Shown: positions 34,782 to 44,904, counted from the first letter of the stretch. The stretch is 64,000 nucleotides of DNA from Prevotellaceae bacterium UBA2852 (GCA_002350855.1 DEFM01000013.1:96264-160263), one strand, 5' to 3'. Notes: a model not told the origin generated them from the sequence alone. A program made the numbers and translations.

Positions 34782-35528
34782 ATGCAATATTTCACTTTTT
34801 GTCAAAGCGACCTCGTATTGGAAAAGACTGCTGATGGTTATGCTATTCCGCAAGAACCACCTACGGAAACCAAGCCTTGGACAACGGTAATGAATGTTGA
34901 CGGAGCAAAGGCCTATCGCATAGACCAGCCACTGACTCAGTCTGAACGCTACGAGATGTGTCCGCTACGACAAAGTTACTATAAACTATCCCACGAAGAT
35001 TATCTAAAAGCAGGCAAGTGCCACGAATTGCTCTATTGGGATCAGAACACCAAATTCTGTGGCATCTGCGGAGGTCCCATGCGTTTCGACACAGATATCT
35101 CGAAGAAGTGTGAACATTGCGGAAAGGAGATATGGCCCCAATTAGCTACCGCTGTTATCGTACTTGTTCGCAAGGGCCATGAGGTGTTGCTTGTTCATGC
35201 CAACAATTTCCGCGACGATCACTATGGACTGGTAGCTGGCTTCGTAGAAACGGGTGAGACCTTGGAAGAAGCTGTACATCGCGAGGTGATGGAGGAAACA
35301 GGACTGCATATCACCAACCTGCGCTATTTTGGTTCTCAGCCTTGGCCCTACCCTTGCGGACTGATGGTTGGCTTTATGGCTGATTATGATAGTGGGAAGA
35401 TACACCTGCAACGCTCAGAACTCTCAAAGGGTGCATGGTTCGACAAAGACCATCTGCCCCACATTCCAGAGAAGCTAAGCATTGCAAGACAATTGATTGA
35501 CGCTTGGTTAGAGGAGGTTGCGCGATGA
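34782..35528 (+). CDS. nudC: NADH pyrophosphatase / NAD-cap hydrolase
   Basis: 248 residues. Zinc ligands C93, C96, C110, C113 (CGICGG, CEHCG), then the Nudix box GFVETGETLEEAVHREVMEE and the NADH-family mark SQPWPYP. It splits NADH to NMNH and AMP and can remove NAD caps from RNA. Its stop overlaps the start of the GH25 gene by 4 nt (ATGA), so they are coupled. Confidence 0.95.
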   Translation: MQYFTFCQSDLVLEKTADGYAIPQEPPTETKPWTTVMNVDGAKAYRIDQPLTQSERYEMCPLRQSYYKLSHEDYLKAGKCHELLYWDQNTKFCGICGGPMRFDTDISKKCEHCGKEIWPQLATAVIVLVRKGHEVLLVHANNFRDDHYGLVAGFVETGETLEEAVHREVMEETGLHITNLRYFGSQPWPYPCGLMVGFMADYDSGKIHLQRSELSKGAWFDKDHLPHIPEKLSIARQLIDAWLEEVAR

Positions 35529-36946
35529 AGAAGGTTCGCGACATAACCTATACTGACCTGCTAATTCTAGCTATCATTGTCATCATCAACCCCACCAGCA
35601 CCCTCACTCCTTATCATTCTTTCAAGGCACCTTGCATACCTGATAAGGTAGAGATACGATATACAAAGACAATACCAACCGATTCTATTGCAAATTGTTT
35701 GAAGGAAACGGAGGCACAATTGTCTGAAATGAAGTATTACCTAAAGGTACACAATGTTACGGACGAAGGCTATAATCAGGTGGCACGATACAATGCCACA
35801 CTGATGGATAGAAAGGCCAGATTAGCAAAATTAGCCAGTTCAACTAGTCACACAAGTTCTCCTAGTCAAACCATCACCATCCCAGCCAAAGATCGTCCAC
35901 TCATCGCTGTTAAGCTTTCTAAAGGTTATTGGCGTGCAGGACATTTTCATTTCACGCCCCTTAATGGTAAGGCCATTACGCGTGACGACCAAGGGCGTAT
36001 TATATCTGCTGTCTATGCTGCAGACACTGTGGTTTCCGCTATTCGCATTGACTCAACAGGAATCTATCAAGGCCAGATGGATGCTTATCTGCAAGCCAGT
36101 GGACAAGGCGTATTCATCGCCCATAACGGAAATTACTACGAAGGACATTGGCTATATGGTCGTCCACACGGATTTGGCTTCCTTTCATCACCTTATCAAC
36201 AGCTGAAGGCTGGAGAATGGAAAAACGGGAAATTCCTGGGCGAACGATTAAGATACACTTCTGAACGCATCTATGGTATTGACATCTCACGCCATCAGCA
36301 TGAGAAAGGGCGCAAACGTTATGGCATTGATTGGGAAAAGGTGCGAATCACCTCGCTGGGTGCTCGTCATAATGCTGAAGGAAGGACCTTCCCCATTTCC
36401 TTTGTATATATCAAGTCGACAGAGGGTACGAACATCCGTAACCGATATTTCCTGAGTGATTATATGAAAGCCAAGAAGCAAGGCATTCACGTGGGCGCCT
36501 ACCATTTCTTCTCCTTGAAATCACCAGCAAAGGCGCAAGCCAATTATTTTGTCAATCATACGCTATTCCGCAAGGGTGACTTCCCCCCTGTTCTCGATGT
36601 AGAACCCACTGATGCACAAATCCGAAAGATTGGAGGTGACGAGGAGTTGATGAATCGCGTTCGAGTCTTTATGAACATCGTAGAACAGCGTACAGGCATG
36701 CGACCAATTCTTTACATCAGCCAGAGTTTCATCAATCATCACATGAACAATGCCACTGACATCAAGCAGAAGTACAACGTATGGATAGCCCGCTACGGAC
36801 AATATAAGCCCGATGTTAAGCTGGTTTACTGGCAACTATGTCCAGATGGAAAGGTTGATGGAATCACTGGTGCCGTTGACATCAATGTGTTCAATGGCTA
36901 CCAAGCACAATTTGACGAGTTTATACAAACTGGATTTTACAAATAG
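35525..36946 (+). CDS. MORN-GH25 lysozyme-type fusion protein
   Basis: 473 residues from the ATG that overlaps the nudC stop. An N-terminal hydrophobic segment (LLILAIIVIIN) anchors or exports it. A Ser/Thr-rich linker near residues 103-118 is coded by CTAG-type repeats. About three degenerate MORN repeats (YQGQMDAYLQASGQG, YYEGHWLYGRPHGFG) precede the GH25 muramidase domain, which starts at YGIDISRHQ and has IKSTEGT, GAYHFF, VLDVEP and VYWQLCP. GH25 cuts the peptidoglycan sugar backbone. The MORN part may position the enzyme. The 3' end overlaps convergent trmN6 by 10 nt. Confidence 0.88.
   Translation: MKKVRDITYTDLLILAIIVIINPTSTLTPYHSFKAPCIPDKVEIRYTKTIPTDSIANCLKETEAQLSEMKYYLKVHNVTDEGYNQVARYNATLMDRKARLAKLASSTSHTSSPSQTITIPAKDRPLIAVKLSKGYWRAGHFHFTPLNGKAITRDDQGRIISAVYAADTVVSAIRIDSTGIYQGQMDAYLQASGQGVFIAHNGNYYEGHWLYGRPHGFGFLSSPYQQLKAGEWKNGKFLGERLRYTSERIYGIDISRHQHEKGRKRYGIDWEKVRITSLGARHNAEGRTFPISFVYIKSTEGTNIRNRYFLSDYMKAKKQGIHVGAYHFFSLKSPAKAQANYFVNHTLFRKGDFPPVLDVEPTDAQIRKIGGDEELMNRVRVFMNIVEQRTGMRPILYISQSFINHHMNNATDIKQKYNVWIARYGQYKPDVKLVYWQLCPDGKVDGITGAVDINVFNGYQAQFDEFIQTGFYK
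35834..35869 (+). repeat. In-frame CTAG-type repeat in the GH25 linker
   Basis: Repeated words AGTTCAACTAGTC and AGTTCTCCTAGTC encode the Ser/Thr-rich linker before the MORN region. Confidence 0.55.
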
Positions 36947-37596
36947 AAATCTTTAGTCAATTGCTGATAGTAATCGTCGCCCATCGTCATTGTTTCAAGC
37001 ACTCGTTCACAGGGGTGCTTTCTAAATGACAACAAGAAACGACGGACAGGCTTTCTCACCACTGTCTTTATGGCACACACTCGACTTGGGAAAAAGCCTA
37101 CAAACGTAGCTTCATCTTCCATACGCTGACGATAGTCGAAAGGCACCACCACGCTCAGTTCCCCATCGTCTTTCAAAAGTCGCCAAGCAGACTGCATCAA
37201 TTCAGCATAAGGCAATGTGTCCGCATGTCGAGCCATATTGCGCTGAGCATCAAGAGCGCCTAATGAACCTATAAAGAAAGGTGGGTTACTCACAATAGCA
37301 TCATACAGTCCTTCGTGGGCCTGCACTTTCTCTTGCAACACCTTTATCCGATGTTGGCAACCAGCATTCTCCACATTCTGCAGGGCTTGCCTTTTGGCAC
37401 CTTCGTCAATGTCGATAGCCGTTATCTGTGCATTAGGATAACGCTGAGCCATCATGAGGGCAATCAGTCCCGTTCCTGTGCCCACATCCAGAATGCAGTC
37501 ACCACCATTTGCCCATGCTCCCAGCAACACGCCATCCGTACCCACCTTCATGGCGCACAAATCCTGTCTGACTGAGAAATGCTTGAACTTAAACAT
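36937..37596 (-). CDS. trmN: tRNA1(Val) (adenine(37)-N6)-methyltransferase
   Basis: 219 residues. N-terminal FKFKHFSVRQDLCAMKVGTDGVLLGAW, SAM-binding LDVGTGTGLIALM, and the N6-adenine catalytic motif NPPF. This is the YfiC/TrmN6 pattern. A good -33/-7 promoter lies upstream. Its stop end overlaps the convergent GH25 gene by 10 nt with no terminator between them. Confidence 0.92.
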   Translation of the reverse strand: MFKFKHFSVRQDLCAMKVGTDGVLLGAWANGGDCILDVGTGTGLIALMMAQRYPNAQITAIDIDEGAKRQALQNVENAGCQHRIKVLQEKVQAHEGLYDAIVSNPPFFIGSLGALDAQRNMARHADTLPYAELMQSAWRLLKDDGELSVVVPFDYRQRMEDEATFVGFFPSRVCAIKTVVRKPVRRFLLSFRKHPCERVLETMTMGDDYYQQLTKDFYL

Positions 37597-37632
37597 ACAC
37601 CTTATCCCTATTGTTCATTAGATTTCCATCTG

Positions 37633-37664
37633 CAAAAGTAATGAAAAAATAAGATACTAGCAAA
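37633..37664 (-). promoter_or_regulatory. -33/-7 promoter of trmN6
   Basis: Minus strand TTTG (37661-37664) and TACTTTTG (37633-37640), 20-nt spacing; 36 nt before the ATG. Confidence 0.82.
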
Positions 37665-37782
37665 TAATCCTTCCTTTTTCTATTCTACAAGGATACGCTC
37701 CGCACAAGGTCAGAAAAAGGAAAGAACACATGGAAGATATTAAAATATCTTATTAGATAAGCGTTATTCCAAAATATTTTTG

Positions 37783-37790
37783 TACCTTTG
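37783..37790 (+). promoter_or_regulatory. -7 box TACCTTTG of lon
   Basis: Perfect -7 box, 10 nt before the ATG at 37801 and 34 nt before an in-frame ATG at 37825. No -33 TTTG at the usual place. Confidence 0.65.
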
Positions 37791-37800
37791 CACCTCAATT

Positions 37801-40278
37801 ATGGAAGAGAAAATAACGATGTATATGGATAATAAGAATAGGTCGTTCCAGATGATTGCCGATGTAGAGGGCGATTACAGCGACCTGACGAGAATGGAAA
37901 TGCCTGATACACTGCCTATTCTGGCAGTTCGTAATCTGGTATTGTTTCCTGGTGTAGTATCACCTATTTTAATAGGTCGCGAGTCTAGCATGGCGCTGAT
38001 TCGCAAGGCTGAGAAGGGTAGCGTACTGATTGGCGTAGTAGCTCAGCGCGACCCAGAGGTAGAACAGCCTATCAGAGCAGACCTCTACGATATGGGCGTT
38101 TATGCCAAAGTATTGAAGATGCTTACCTTGCCAAATGGTAACATCACAGCTATTATACAGGGCTTAGGTCGCCTGCGATTGATGGAGATTCAGAAATACA
38201 AGCCCTACCTGATTGGTCATGTAGCCCCTGCTCCTGAGGAGGAGCCAGGCAAACGCGACATGGAGTTCCAGACGGGTATGGAAGACCTGCGCAGTCAGAC
38301 ATCTGAGTATATCAAGATGAGCGATGACATTCCTGAGGAGGCAGCCTTTGCCATTAAGAATGTCAGCAACAATTTGATGGCACTGAACTTCATTTGCTCT
38401 AACCTCCCCTTCTCTGTGAAGGAGAAGATTGCCCTGCTAACGCTCGATTCCATCAAGGAGCGCTTGTTCAACGCGATGCGTATTGTGAATCGTGAGATTA
38501 ACCTGCAAACGCTGAAGTTGGACATCCGCAACAAGACGCGCGACGATATTGACGAACAACAGCGTAATTACTTCTTGCAACAGCAGATTAAGAACCTGCA
38601 GGCTGAGATGGGTAACGAGAGTACCCCTGAGAAGAAGGAACTGCTGGAGAAGGCCAAGACTAAGAAATGGCCTGAGGAGATTGGAAAGTTCTTCTATAAG
38701 GAGGCTGAGAAGTTGGATCAACTGAACCCTAACTCGCCTGATTTCAACGTGTTACTGAACTACCTGCAGACACTTGTCAGTCTGCCTTGGGGAGAATATA
38801 CGGAGGACGATTTGGACCTGAAGCGTGCGCAGAAGATTCTGGATCGTGACCACTATGGTATGGAGAAAGTGAAGGAGCGCATTTTGGAATACATTGCCGT
38901 TTTGTCGCTTCGTGGTGACCTGAAGTCGCCCATTCTCTGCCTCTATGGCCCTCCAGGTGTAGGTAAAACTTCATTGGGTAAGTCGATTGCAGATGCCCTT
39001 AAACGTAAATATGTACGCGTATCATTAGGTGGTCTGCACGACGAGGCTGAGATTCGAGGTCATCGTCGCACCTACATCGGAGCTATGCCTGGACGTATCA
39101 TCAAGAACATCCAGAAGGCAGGTTCAAGCAATCCCGTCTTCATTTTGGACGAGATAGACAAGGTAACGCAGAATACGCATAATGGCGACCCAGCCTCAGC
39201 CCTGCTCGAGGTCTTGGATCCAGAGCAGAACGGCGCTTTCCACGACAACTATCTGGACGTGGACTACGACTTGTCAAAGGTGATGTTCATCGCTACTGCC
39301 AACAATCTTGGCACCATCCCTCGTCCTCTTTTGGATCGTATGGAGATTATCGAGGTCAGCGGATACATCACAGAAGAGAAATTCGAGATTGCCAAGCGCC
39401 ACCTTATTCCTAAGGAAAAGGAAAATACAGGTCTGAACGACAAGAAACTGACGTTCAACAAGGCTGCTATTGACAAGATTATCGAGCAATATACACGTGA
39501 AAGTGGTGTACGTCAGTTGGAGAAGCAAATCAACAAGGCACTGCGTAAGATGGCGTACAAGAAAGCTGAAAGTGGCGAACTGCCCTTCGAGAAGATTACC
39601 CCCACGGAGATTGAGGACTTGCTGGGCAAGCCACCTTTCTATCGTGATATCTATCAGGGCAATGCCTATGCAGGCGTAGTCACTGGTTTGGCTTGGACAA
39701 GTGTAGGTGGTGAAATTCTGTTCATCGAGACTTCACTGTCGAAAGGAAAGGGTGCCAAACTCACGCTGACAGGTAATTTGGGCGATGTAATGAAGGAGTC
39801 GGCAGTGATTGCACTGGAATATGTGAAAGCACATGTAGACACATTGGGCATCGACTATCGTATCTTTGACAATTGGAACATCCACATCCACGTGCCAGAG
39901 GGAGCTACACCAAAAGACGGACCCTCAGCAGGTATCACGATAGCCACCTCTATTGCCTCAGCCCTGACCCAGCGCAAGGTTCGCAAGAACACAGCAATGA
40001 CGGGTGAGATTACCCTGCGCGGAAAAGTGTTGCCTGTAGGTGGCATCAAGGAGAAGATTCTTGCTGCTAAACGTGCTGGCATCACAGACATCGTGATGTG
40101 TCAGGAGAACGAGAAGGACATCAACGAGATTCCAGAGATGTATCTGAAAGGTGTTAAGTTCCATTATGTTGAGAACGTGCAGGACGTTTGGAAATTTGCA
40201 CTGACTGACGAGATTGTAGAACATCCGCTGAATTTCGAGATTCCTGAGGAGAAAGACGAGAAGAAAGGCGAGAAATAA
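37801..40278 (+). CDS. lon: Lon ATP-dependent protease
   Basis: 825 residues. Lon N-terminal substrate domain ([16 protein letters not shown]), AAA+ Walker A GPPGVGKT (383-390), and the protease domain with catalytic dyad S709 (KDGPSAG) and K752 ([13 protein letters not shown]). It degrades misfolded and regulatory proteins in the cytoplasm. The frame runs upstream to 37780 inside the -7 box, so ATG 37801 is chosen; ATG 37825 is a rival with a more normal leader. The tgt start codon follows the stop directly. Confidence 0.96.
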   Translation: MEEKITMYMDNKNRSFQMIADVEGDYSDLTRMEMPDTLPILAVRNLVLFPGVVSPILIGRESSMALIRKAEKGSVLIGVVAQRDPEVEQPIRADLYDMGVYAKVLKMLTLPNGNITAIIQGLGRLRLMEIQKYKPYLIGHVAPAPEEEPGKRDMEFQTGMEDLRSQTSEYIKMSDDIPEEAAFAIKNVSNNLMALNFICSNLPFSVKEKIALLTLDSIKERLFNAMRIVNREINLQTLKLDIRNKTRDDIDEQQRNYFLQQQIKNLQAEMGNESTPEKKELLEKAKTKKWPEEIGKFFYKEAEKLDQLNPNSPDFNVLLNYLQTLVSLPWGEYTEDDLDLKRAQKILDRDHYGMEKVKERILEYIAVLSLRGDLKSPILCLYGPPGVGKTSLGKSIADALKRKYVRVSLGGLHDEAEIRGHRRTYIGAMPGRIIKNIQKAGSSNPVFILDEIDKVTQNTHNGDPASALLEVLDPEQNGAFHDNYLDVDYDLSKVMFIATANNLGTIPRPLLDRMEIIEVSGYITEEKFEIAKRHLIPKEKENTGLNDKKLTFNKAAIDKIIEQYTRESGVRQLEKQINKALRKMAYKKAESGELPFEKITPTEIEDLLGKPPFYRDIYQGNAYAGVVTGLAWTSVGGEILFIETSLSKGKGAKLTLTGNLGDVMKESAVIALEYVKAHVDTLGIDYRIFDNWNIHIHVPEGATPKDGPSAGITIATSIASALTQRKVRKNTAMTGEITLRGKVLPVGGIKEKILAAKRAGITDIVMCQENEKDINEIPEMYLKGVKFHYVENVQDVWKFALTDEIVEHPLNFEIPEEKDEKKGEK

Positions 40279-41421
40279 ATGAAGTTCGAAGTACAACATA
40301 CAGACAACGCATCTGACGCACGTACTGGTTTGATTACCACAGACCACGGGCAGATTAAGACTCCTATCTTCATGCCCGTAGGAACGGTAGGAAGCGTGAA
40401 AGGTGTTCACTTCTCTGAATTGCGCGAGCAGGTGAAGGCTCAGATTATTCTGGGCAACACTTATCACCTGTACCTGCGCCCAGGACTGGACATTCTGCGC
40501 AAGGCTGGCGGATTGCATAAGTTCAACACATGGGACCGTCCTATCCTGACAGATTCAGGTGGTTTCCAGGTCTTCTCGTTGACGGGTATCCGCAAATTGA
40601 AAGAAGAAGGATGCGAGTTTCGTAGTCATATTGATGGCTCTAAGCATTTCTTCACCCCTGAGAATGTGATGGATACGGAGCGTGTGATTGGTGCAGACAT
40701 CATGATGGCACTCGACGAGTGTCCTCCAGGTCAGAGCGACTATCAGTACGCTAAAAAATCACTTGGACTCACTCAGCGATGGTTGGAACGTTGCGTCAAG
40801 CGATTCAATGAGACAGAGCCACTCTATGGGTATAATCAGACGTTGTTCCCTATTGTGCAAGGCTGTACCTATAAAGACTTGCGTCAGGATGCTGCTAAGC
40901 ATGTCGTTGACACGTTGGGCAAGTTGAACGATGGTGGTGGTGCCTCAATAGGTGGTTTGGCTGTTGGTGAGCCCACTGAGGTGATGTATGAAATGATAGA
41001 GGTAGTTAACGAGATTCTGCCCAAGGATCGTCCTCGCTACTTGATGGGTGTAGGTACGCCTCAGAACATCCTCGAGGCTATCGAACGAGGTGTCGACATG
41101 TTCGACTGTGTAATGCCTACTCGTAACGGACGTAATGCGATGTTGTTCACCTATGAGGGAACAATGAACATGCGCAATCAGAAATGGGCTGACGACTTCT
41201 CGCCCATCGATCCAGATGGTTGTGATATCGACAGAATCCACTCGAAAGCCTATCTTCATCACTTGTTCAAGGCGCAGGAGTTATTAGCCATGCAGATTGC
41301 CAGCATCCATAATCTGGCGTTCTACCTACGATTGGTGACAGATGCTCGCATGCATATAGAACAAGGTGACTTCACACAATGGAAACGTTCAGTGATTGAC
41401 AACTTAGGACGCAGAAGATGA
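40279..41421 (+). CDS. tgt: Queuine tRNA-ribosyltransferase
   Basis: 380 residues. TGT barrel motifs: GTVGSVKG, ILTDSGGFQVFSL, GGLAVGEP, YLMGVGTP and the nucleophile region FDCVMPTRNGRNAM. It swaps guanine 34 for a queuine precursor in GU(N) anticodon tRNAs. The zinc site is odd: of the usual Cys-x-Cys-x2-Cys...His, only the middle Cys and the His (SIHNL) remain (segment GCDIDRIHSKAY). It starts directly at the lon stop and overlaps the next gene by 4 nt. Confidence 0.93.
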   Translation: MKFEVQHTDNASDARTGLITTDHGQIKTPIFMPVGTVGSVKGVHFSELREQVKAQIILGNTYHLYLRPGLDILRKAGGLHKFNTWDRPILTDSGGFQVFSLTGIRKLKEEGCEFRSHIDGSKHFFTPENVMDTERVIGADIMMALDECPPGQSDYQYAKKSLGLTQRWLERCVKRFNETEPLYGYNQTLFPIVQGCTYKDLRQDAAKHVVDTLGKLNDGGGASIGGLAVGEPTEVMYEMIEVVNEILPKDRPRYLMGVGTPQNILEAIERGVDMFDCVMPTRNGRNAMLFTYEGTMNMRNQKWADDFSPIDPDGCDIDRIHSKAYLHHLFKAQELLAMQIASIHNLAFYLRLVTDARMHIEQGDFTQWKRSVIDNLGRRR

Positions 41422-42608
41422 AAGAGAAGTTTAAAGAAATAATAGGTAAGATGAAAGCTCTCTGGAATCGTATTCCTTGGGAGAAGATAGCGTGGTTGAA
41501 GGCATACAATCCCTTCCGCTTCATCAAGCGTATGGATTGGTATATCATCAACAAATTCATTGGCACTTATGTTTATTCTATCATCCTGATTATCTCTATC
41601 TCTATCGTCATCGACGTCAACGAGAACTTGGCTAAGTTTACGAACAACCACGCTCCCTTGCGTGCCATTGTGTTCGACTATTACACCAACTTCGTACCCT
41701 ACTTTGCCAACTTGTTCTCGCCTCTATTTGTCTTCATTGCAGTCATCTTCTTCACCTCGAAATTGGCAGGAAACTCTGAAATCATCTCAATGCTGGCCTG
41801 TGGCATGAGTTTTAAGCGATTGCTACGTCCTTATCTGATTTCAGCTGCAATCATTGCAACCCTCAATTTCTATTTGGGTTCATATGTCATACCTAAAGGA
41901 ACGGTAGTAAGACATGACTTCGAAGCACTATACAAGAACAACAAGAAGAATACGTCAGCCTCTAACATCCAACTTATGGTGGATAAGGGGGTAGTTGCCT
42001 ACATTTCACAATATGATGACACCCGCAAGACGGGCTATGGCTTCGCTCTGTATAAGTTTGAGAACAAGAAGATGGTTTCGCAGATGAATGCAAACGTGAT
42101 TCAATACGACACCATTTCTGATTCGCGTTATCACTGGAAGGCCCGCAACTATAAGATTCGAACGTTGAAAGGCATGCGTGAACAGATTACCAGCGGTGCA
42201 GAGATTGACACCTTGATTCAGATGGAGCCAATGGATCTCATCTTCTCAAAAGGACAGCAAGAGACCTTCACTTCGCCTGAATTATTGCGCTATATTTCCA
42301 AACAGCAGCAACGTGGTTCCAGCAATGTAGTACAATATGAGGTGGAATTTCATAAACGAATAGCCTCCTCGTTTGCTTCGTTTATCCTGACCATCATTGG
42401 CGTTTCCCTGTCTTCACGTAAGCGTAAGGGTGGCATGGGTATGTATCTGGGTATCGGACTGGCCCTGTCGTTTACCTACATCCTATTGCAGACAGTCAGC
42501 GCCACTTTTGCTATTAATGCAGATACACCTCCCATGCTGGCAGCATGGATTCCAAATATCCTATATTCATTCATTGCTTATTTCTGTTATAAGCAAGCAC
42601 CCAATTAA
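41418..42608 (+). CDS. LptF/LptG-type LPS export permease
   Basis: 396 residues. N-terminal membrane helices (YVYSIILIISISIVIDV; ANLFSPLFVFIAVIFF), a periplasmic beta-rich middle, and C-terminal helices ending in PNILYSFIAYFCYK, the YjgP/YjgQ plan. As part of the LptB2FG transporter it would move lipopolysaccharide from the inner membrane. A second permease gene is not nearby. Translationally coupled to tgt by ATGA overlap. Confidence 0.88.
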   Translation: MKEKFKEIIGKMKALWNRIPWEKIAWLKAYNPFRFIKRMDWYIINKFIGTYVYSIILIISISIVIDVNENLAKFTNNHAPLRAIVFDYYTNFVPYFANLFSPLFVFIAVIFFTSKLAGNSEIISMLACGMSFKRLLRPYLISAAIIATLNFYLGSYVIPKGTVVRHDFEALYKNNKKNTSASNIQLMVDKGVVAYISQYDDTRKTGYGFALYKFENKKMVSQMNANVIQYDTISDSRYHWKARNYKIRTLKGMREQITSGAEIDTLIQMEPMDLIFSKGQQETFTSPELLRYISKQQQRGSSNVVQYEVEFHKRIASSFASFILTIIGVSLSSRKRKGGMGMYLGIGLALSFTYILLQTVSATFAINADTPPMLAAWIPNILYSFIAYFCYKQAPN

Positions 42609-42634
42609 GGGAAAATGAAAAGTGAGAGTAAAAA

Positions 42635-43900
42635 ATGACATTTGAAGAGACTTATTTAAACGATAATATCCTCGATGCGCTATACGACATGCACTTCGAG
42701 GAGATGACTCCTATACAAGAGCGCTGCATCCCTGAGATTCTAGATGGACACGACCTCATAGGCGTGGCTCAGACAGGAACGGGAAAAACAGCTGCTTATC
42801 TGCTGCCCATACTCAGCATGCTAGACGATGGTGGTTTTCCAAAAGATGCAGTTAACTGCATCATTATGTCGCCTACTCGCGAACTGGCCCAGCAAATTGA
42901 TCAAGCTATGCAGGGTTTTGGCTATTATCTCGATGGGATTTCGAGTGTAGCTGTTTATGGAGGTAATGATGGAAACCGTTTTGATGTAGAGACCAAAGGA
43001 CTGAAAATGGGGGCTGATGTTATCATTGCTACCCCAGGACGCCTGCTCTCACATATTCGTATGGGACATCTCGATTTGTCGCGCCTCTCCTTTTTTGTAC
43101 TTGATGAAGCAGACCGTATGCTCGATATGGGATTTTCTGACGACATCCTACAGATTGCCAAGCAGTTGCCATCTTCCCATCAGACCATTATGTTCTCAGC
43201 CACCATGCCCACCAAGATACAGCAACTCGCACGTACCTTATTAAATAAACCTGTAGAAGTTAAGATTGCCGTTTCAAAACCCGCTGAGAAGATTCAGCAA
43301 TCGGCCGATGTTTGCTATGAAGCTCAAAAACTGGGCATTGTCCGTTCTTTGTTTAAAGCAGGCGAATTGCAACGCGTCATCATCTTCTCTGGCAAGAAAG
43401 ACAAGGTTAAAGACATTACTCGCGAATTGAAGCACATGCACATCAATTGTGCTCCCATGCATTCAGATCTCTCACAAGCAGAGCGCGATGAGGTAATGTA
43501 TCGTTTCAAGACAGGCCAGGTGGATGTACTGGTTGCCACCGATATTGTGGCAAGAGGTATTGACATTGATGATATCTTAATGGTTATCAACTACGATGTA
43601 CCACACGATGCAGAAGATTACGTTCATCGTATCGGACGTACAGCCCGTGCCCAGCGTGATGGTGTAGCCATTACCTTTGTGTCTGAGCAAGACATGCGCT
43701 ATTTTGCAGACATCGAGCGCTTCCTAGAGCGTGAGATTCCAAAGAATCCACTACCCGAAGGTCTGGGTGAGGGACCTGAATACAAACCAGTTGCTCCCCG
43801 TAAGAATACACGTGGAAAAGGAGGAAGGCACCGTAATGGAAAAGGTGGGAAGCCCCATCATGGTAAAGGAAAGAAGAAATCGGACGTTAAGCCTTTTTAA
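42635..43900 (+). CDS. DEAD-box RNA helicase, RhlE-like
   Basis: 421 residues. Motifs: GxxxPTPIQ-like region MTPIQERCIPEIL, AQTGTGKT, SPTRELAQQ, DEADRMLDMGF, SATMP, ARGIDIDDI and HRIGRTARA. The C-terminal about 35 residues are Gly/Lys/His-rich (KGGRHRNGKGG), a basic RNA-binding tail. It rearranges RNA in ribosome assembly or decay, possibly at low temperature. The upstream gap holds a GAAAAGTGAGAG repeat word like that at 17868. Confidence 0.93.
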   Translation: MTFEETYLNDNILDALYDMHFEEMTPIQERCIPEILDGHDLIGVAQTGTGKTAAYLLPILSMLDDGGFPKDAVNCIIMSPTRELAQQIDQAMQGFGYYLDGISSVAVYGGNDGNRFDVETKGLKMGADVIIATPGRLLSHIRMGHLDLSRLSFFVLDEADRMLDMGFSDDILQIAKQLPSSHQTIMFSATMPTKIQQLARTLLNKPVEVKIAVSKPAEKIQQSADVCYEAQKLGIVRSLFKAGELQRVIIFSGKKDKVKDITRELKHMHINCAPMHSDLSQAERDEVMYRFKTGQVDVLVATDIVARGIDIDDILMVINYDVPHDAEDYVHRIGRTARAQRDGVAITFVSEQDMRYFADIERFLEREIPKNPLPEGLGEGPEYKPVAPRKNTRGKGGRHRNGKGGKPHHGKGKKKSDVKPF

Positions 43901-43945
43901 CACAAAATAATTCGCATTCGGAGAACAACGAATCGATATTTTTCG

Positions 43946-43953
43946 TAACTTTG
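43946..43953 (+). promoter_or_regulatory. -7 box TAACTTTG of rpoD
   Basis: TAACTTTG followed by a leader of about 70 nt, long for this window. The leader holds the palindrome ATCTGAATTTCAGAT (43987-44001) and a Shine-Dalgarno. Confidence 0.65.
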
Positions 43954-44016
43954 CAACCGCTTTTAATGGTATTAATTAATACACATATCTGAATTTCAGA
44001 TAGTTACAGAGAATTT

Positions 44017-44022
44017 AAGGAG
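44017..44022 (+). promoter_or_regulatory. Strong Shine-Dalgarno (AAGGAG) of rpoD
   Basis: AAGGAG, 6 nt before the sigma factor ATG. Bacteroidota genes usually lack this element, so it may mark special translation control. Confidence 0.65.
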
Positions 44023-44028
44023 TAAAAG

Positions 44029-44901
44029 ATGAGACAATTAAAGATTCAGAAAAGTATTACGAATCGCTCAAGTGAAGCACTGGATAAGTATCTGGTGGAG
44101 ATTGGTCGTGCACCTCTGATCAGTATCGATGAGGAAATCGAGCTGGCTCAGAAAATACGCAAGGGCGGTTCTGAAGGCGAGCGTGCCAAGGACAAATTGG
44201 TTACTGCCAATCTGCGTTTCGTAGTATCTGTTGCCAAGCAGTATCAGCATCAGGGACTGACGCTTACTGACTTGATTGACGAGGGTAACATTGGCCTTAT
44301 TAAGGCTGCACAGAAGTTTGACGAGACCCGTGGTTTTAAATTCATTTCATATGCCGTATGGTGGATTCGTCAGTCCATTCTGCAAGCTATTGCAGAGCAA
44401 AGCCGTATCGTACGCTTGCCACTTAACCAGGTAGGTAGTTTAAATAAAATTAGTCACGAGATTAATCGTTTCGAGCAGGAGTACCAGCGTCACCCATCTG
44501 TTTCTGAGTTGAGCGACGCCACAAACATGGATGAGGATAAGATTGCCCAGTCTATGCAGGCAGATAGTCACCACGTCTCTATTGATGCCCCTTTTCAGGA
44601 TGGCGAAGACAACTGTATGCTTGATGTAATGGCTTCTGGCGATGATTCTCGTACAGACCGACAGGTTGACCATGAGTCTATGGCTCAAGAACTGAACACT
44701 GTACTCCAGAAAGTGCTTAAAGAGCGTGAGATTACCATTATCCGCGAGTGCTTTGGGATTGGCTGTCACGAAAAAGGTCTGGAGGAGATTGGCGATCAGC
44801 TGGGACTGACACGTGAGCGTGTTCGCCAGATTCGTGAGAAAAGCATTGCCAAATTACGTGATTCTGGTAATGCACGTATTCTGATGAAATATTTGGGCTA
44901 A
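44029..44901 (+). CDS. rpoD: Primary sigma factor (RpoD/SigA, short Bacteroidota form)
   Basis: 290 residues. Region 1.2 (SSEALDKYLVEIGRAPLIS), 2.1-2.4 (LRFVVSVAKQYQHQGL, LIDEGNIGLIKAAQKFDETRGFKFISYAVWWIRQSI), region 3 and the 4.2 helix-turn-helix LEEIGDQLGLTRERVRQIREK. The lack of a region 1.1 is normal in this phylum, whose primary sigma reads the -33/-7 promoters seen here. Its own leader is longer than most and has a Shine-Dalgarno. Confidence 0.95.
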   Translation: MRQLKIQKSITNRSSEALDKYLVEIGRAPLISIDEEIELAQKIRKGGSEGERAKDKLVTANLRFVVSVAKQYQHQGLTLTDLIDEGNIGLIKAAQKFDETRGFKFISYAVWWIRQSILQAIAEQSRIVRLPLNQVGSLNKISHEINRFEQEYQRHPSVSELSDATNMDEDKIAQSMQADSHHVSIDAPFQDGEDNCMLDVMASGDDSRTDRQVDHESMAQELNTVLQKVLKEREITIIRECFGIGCHEKGLEEIGDQLGLTRERVRQIREKSIAKLRDSGNARILMKYLG

Positions 44902-44904
44902 AGT

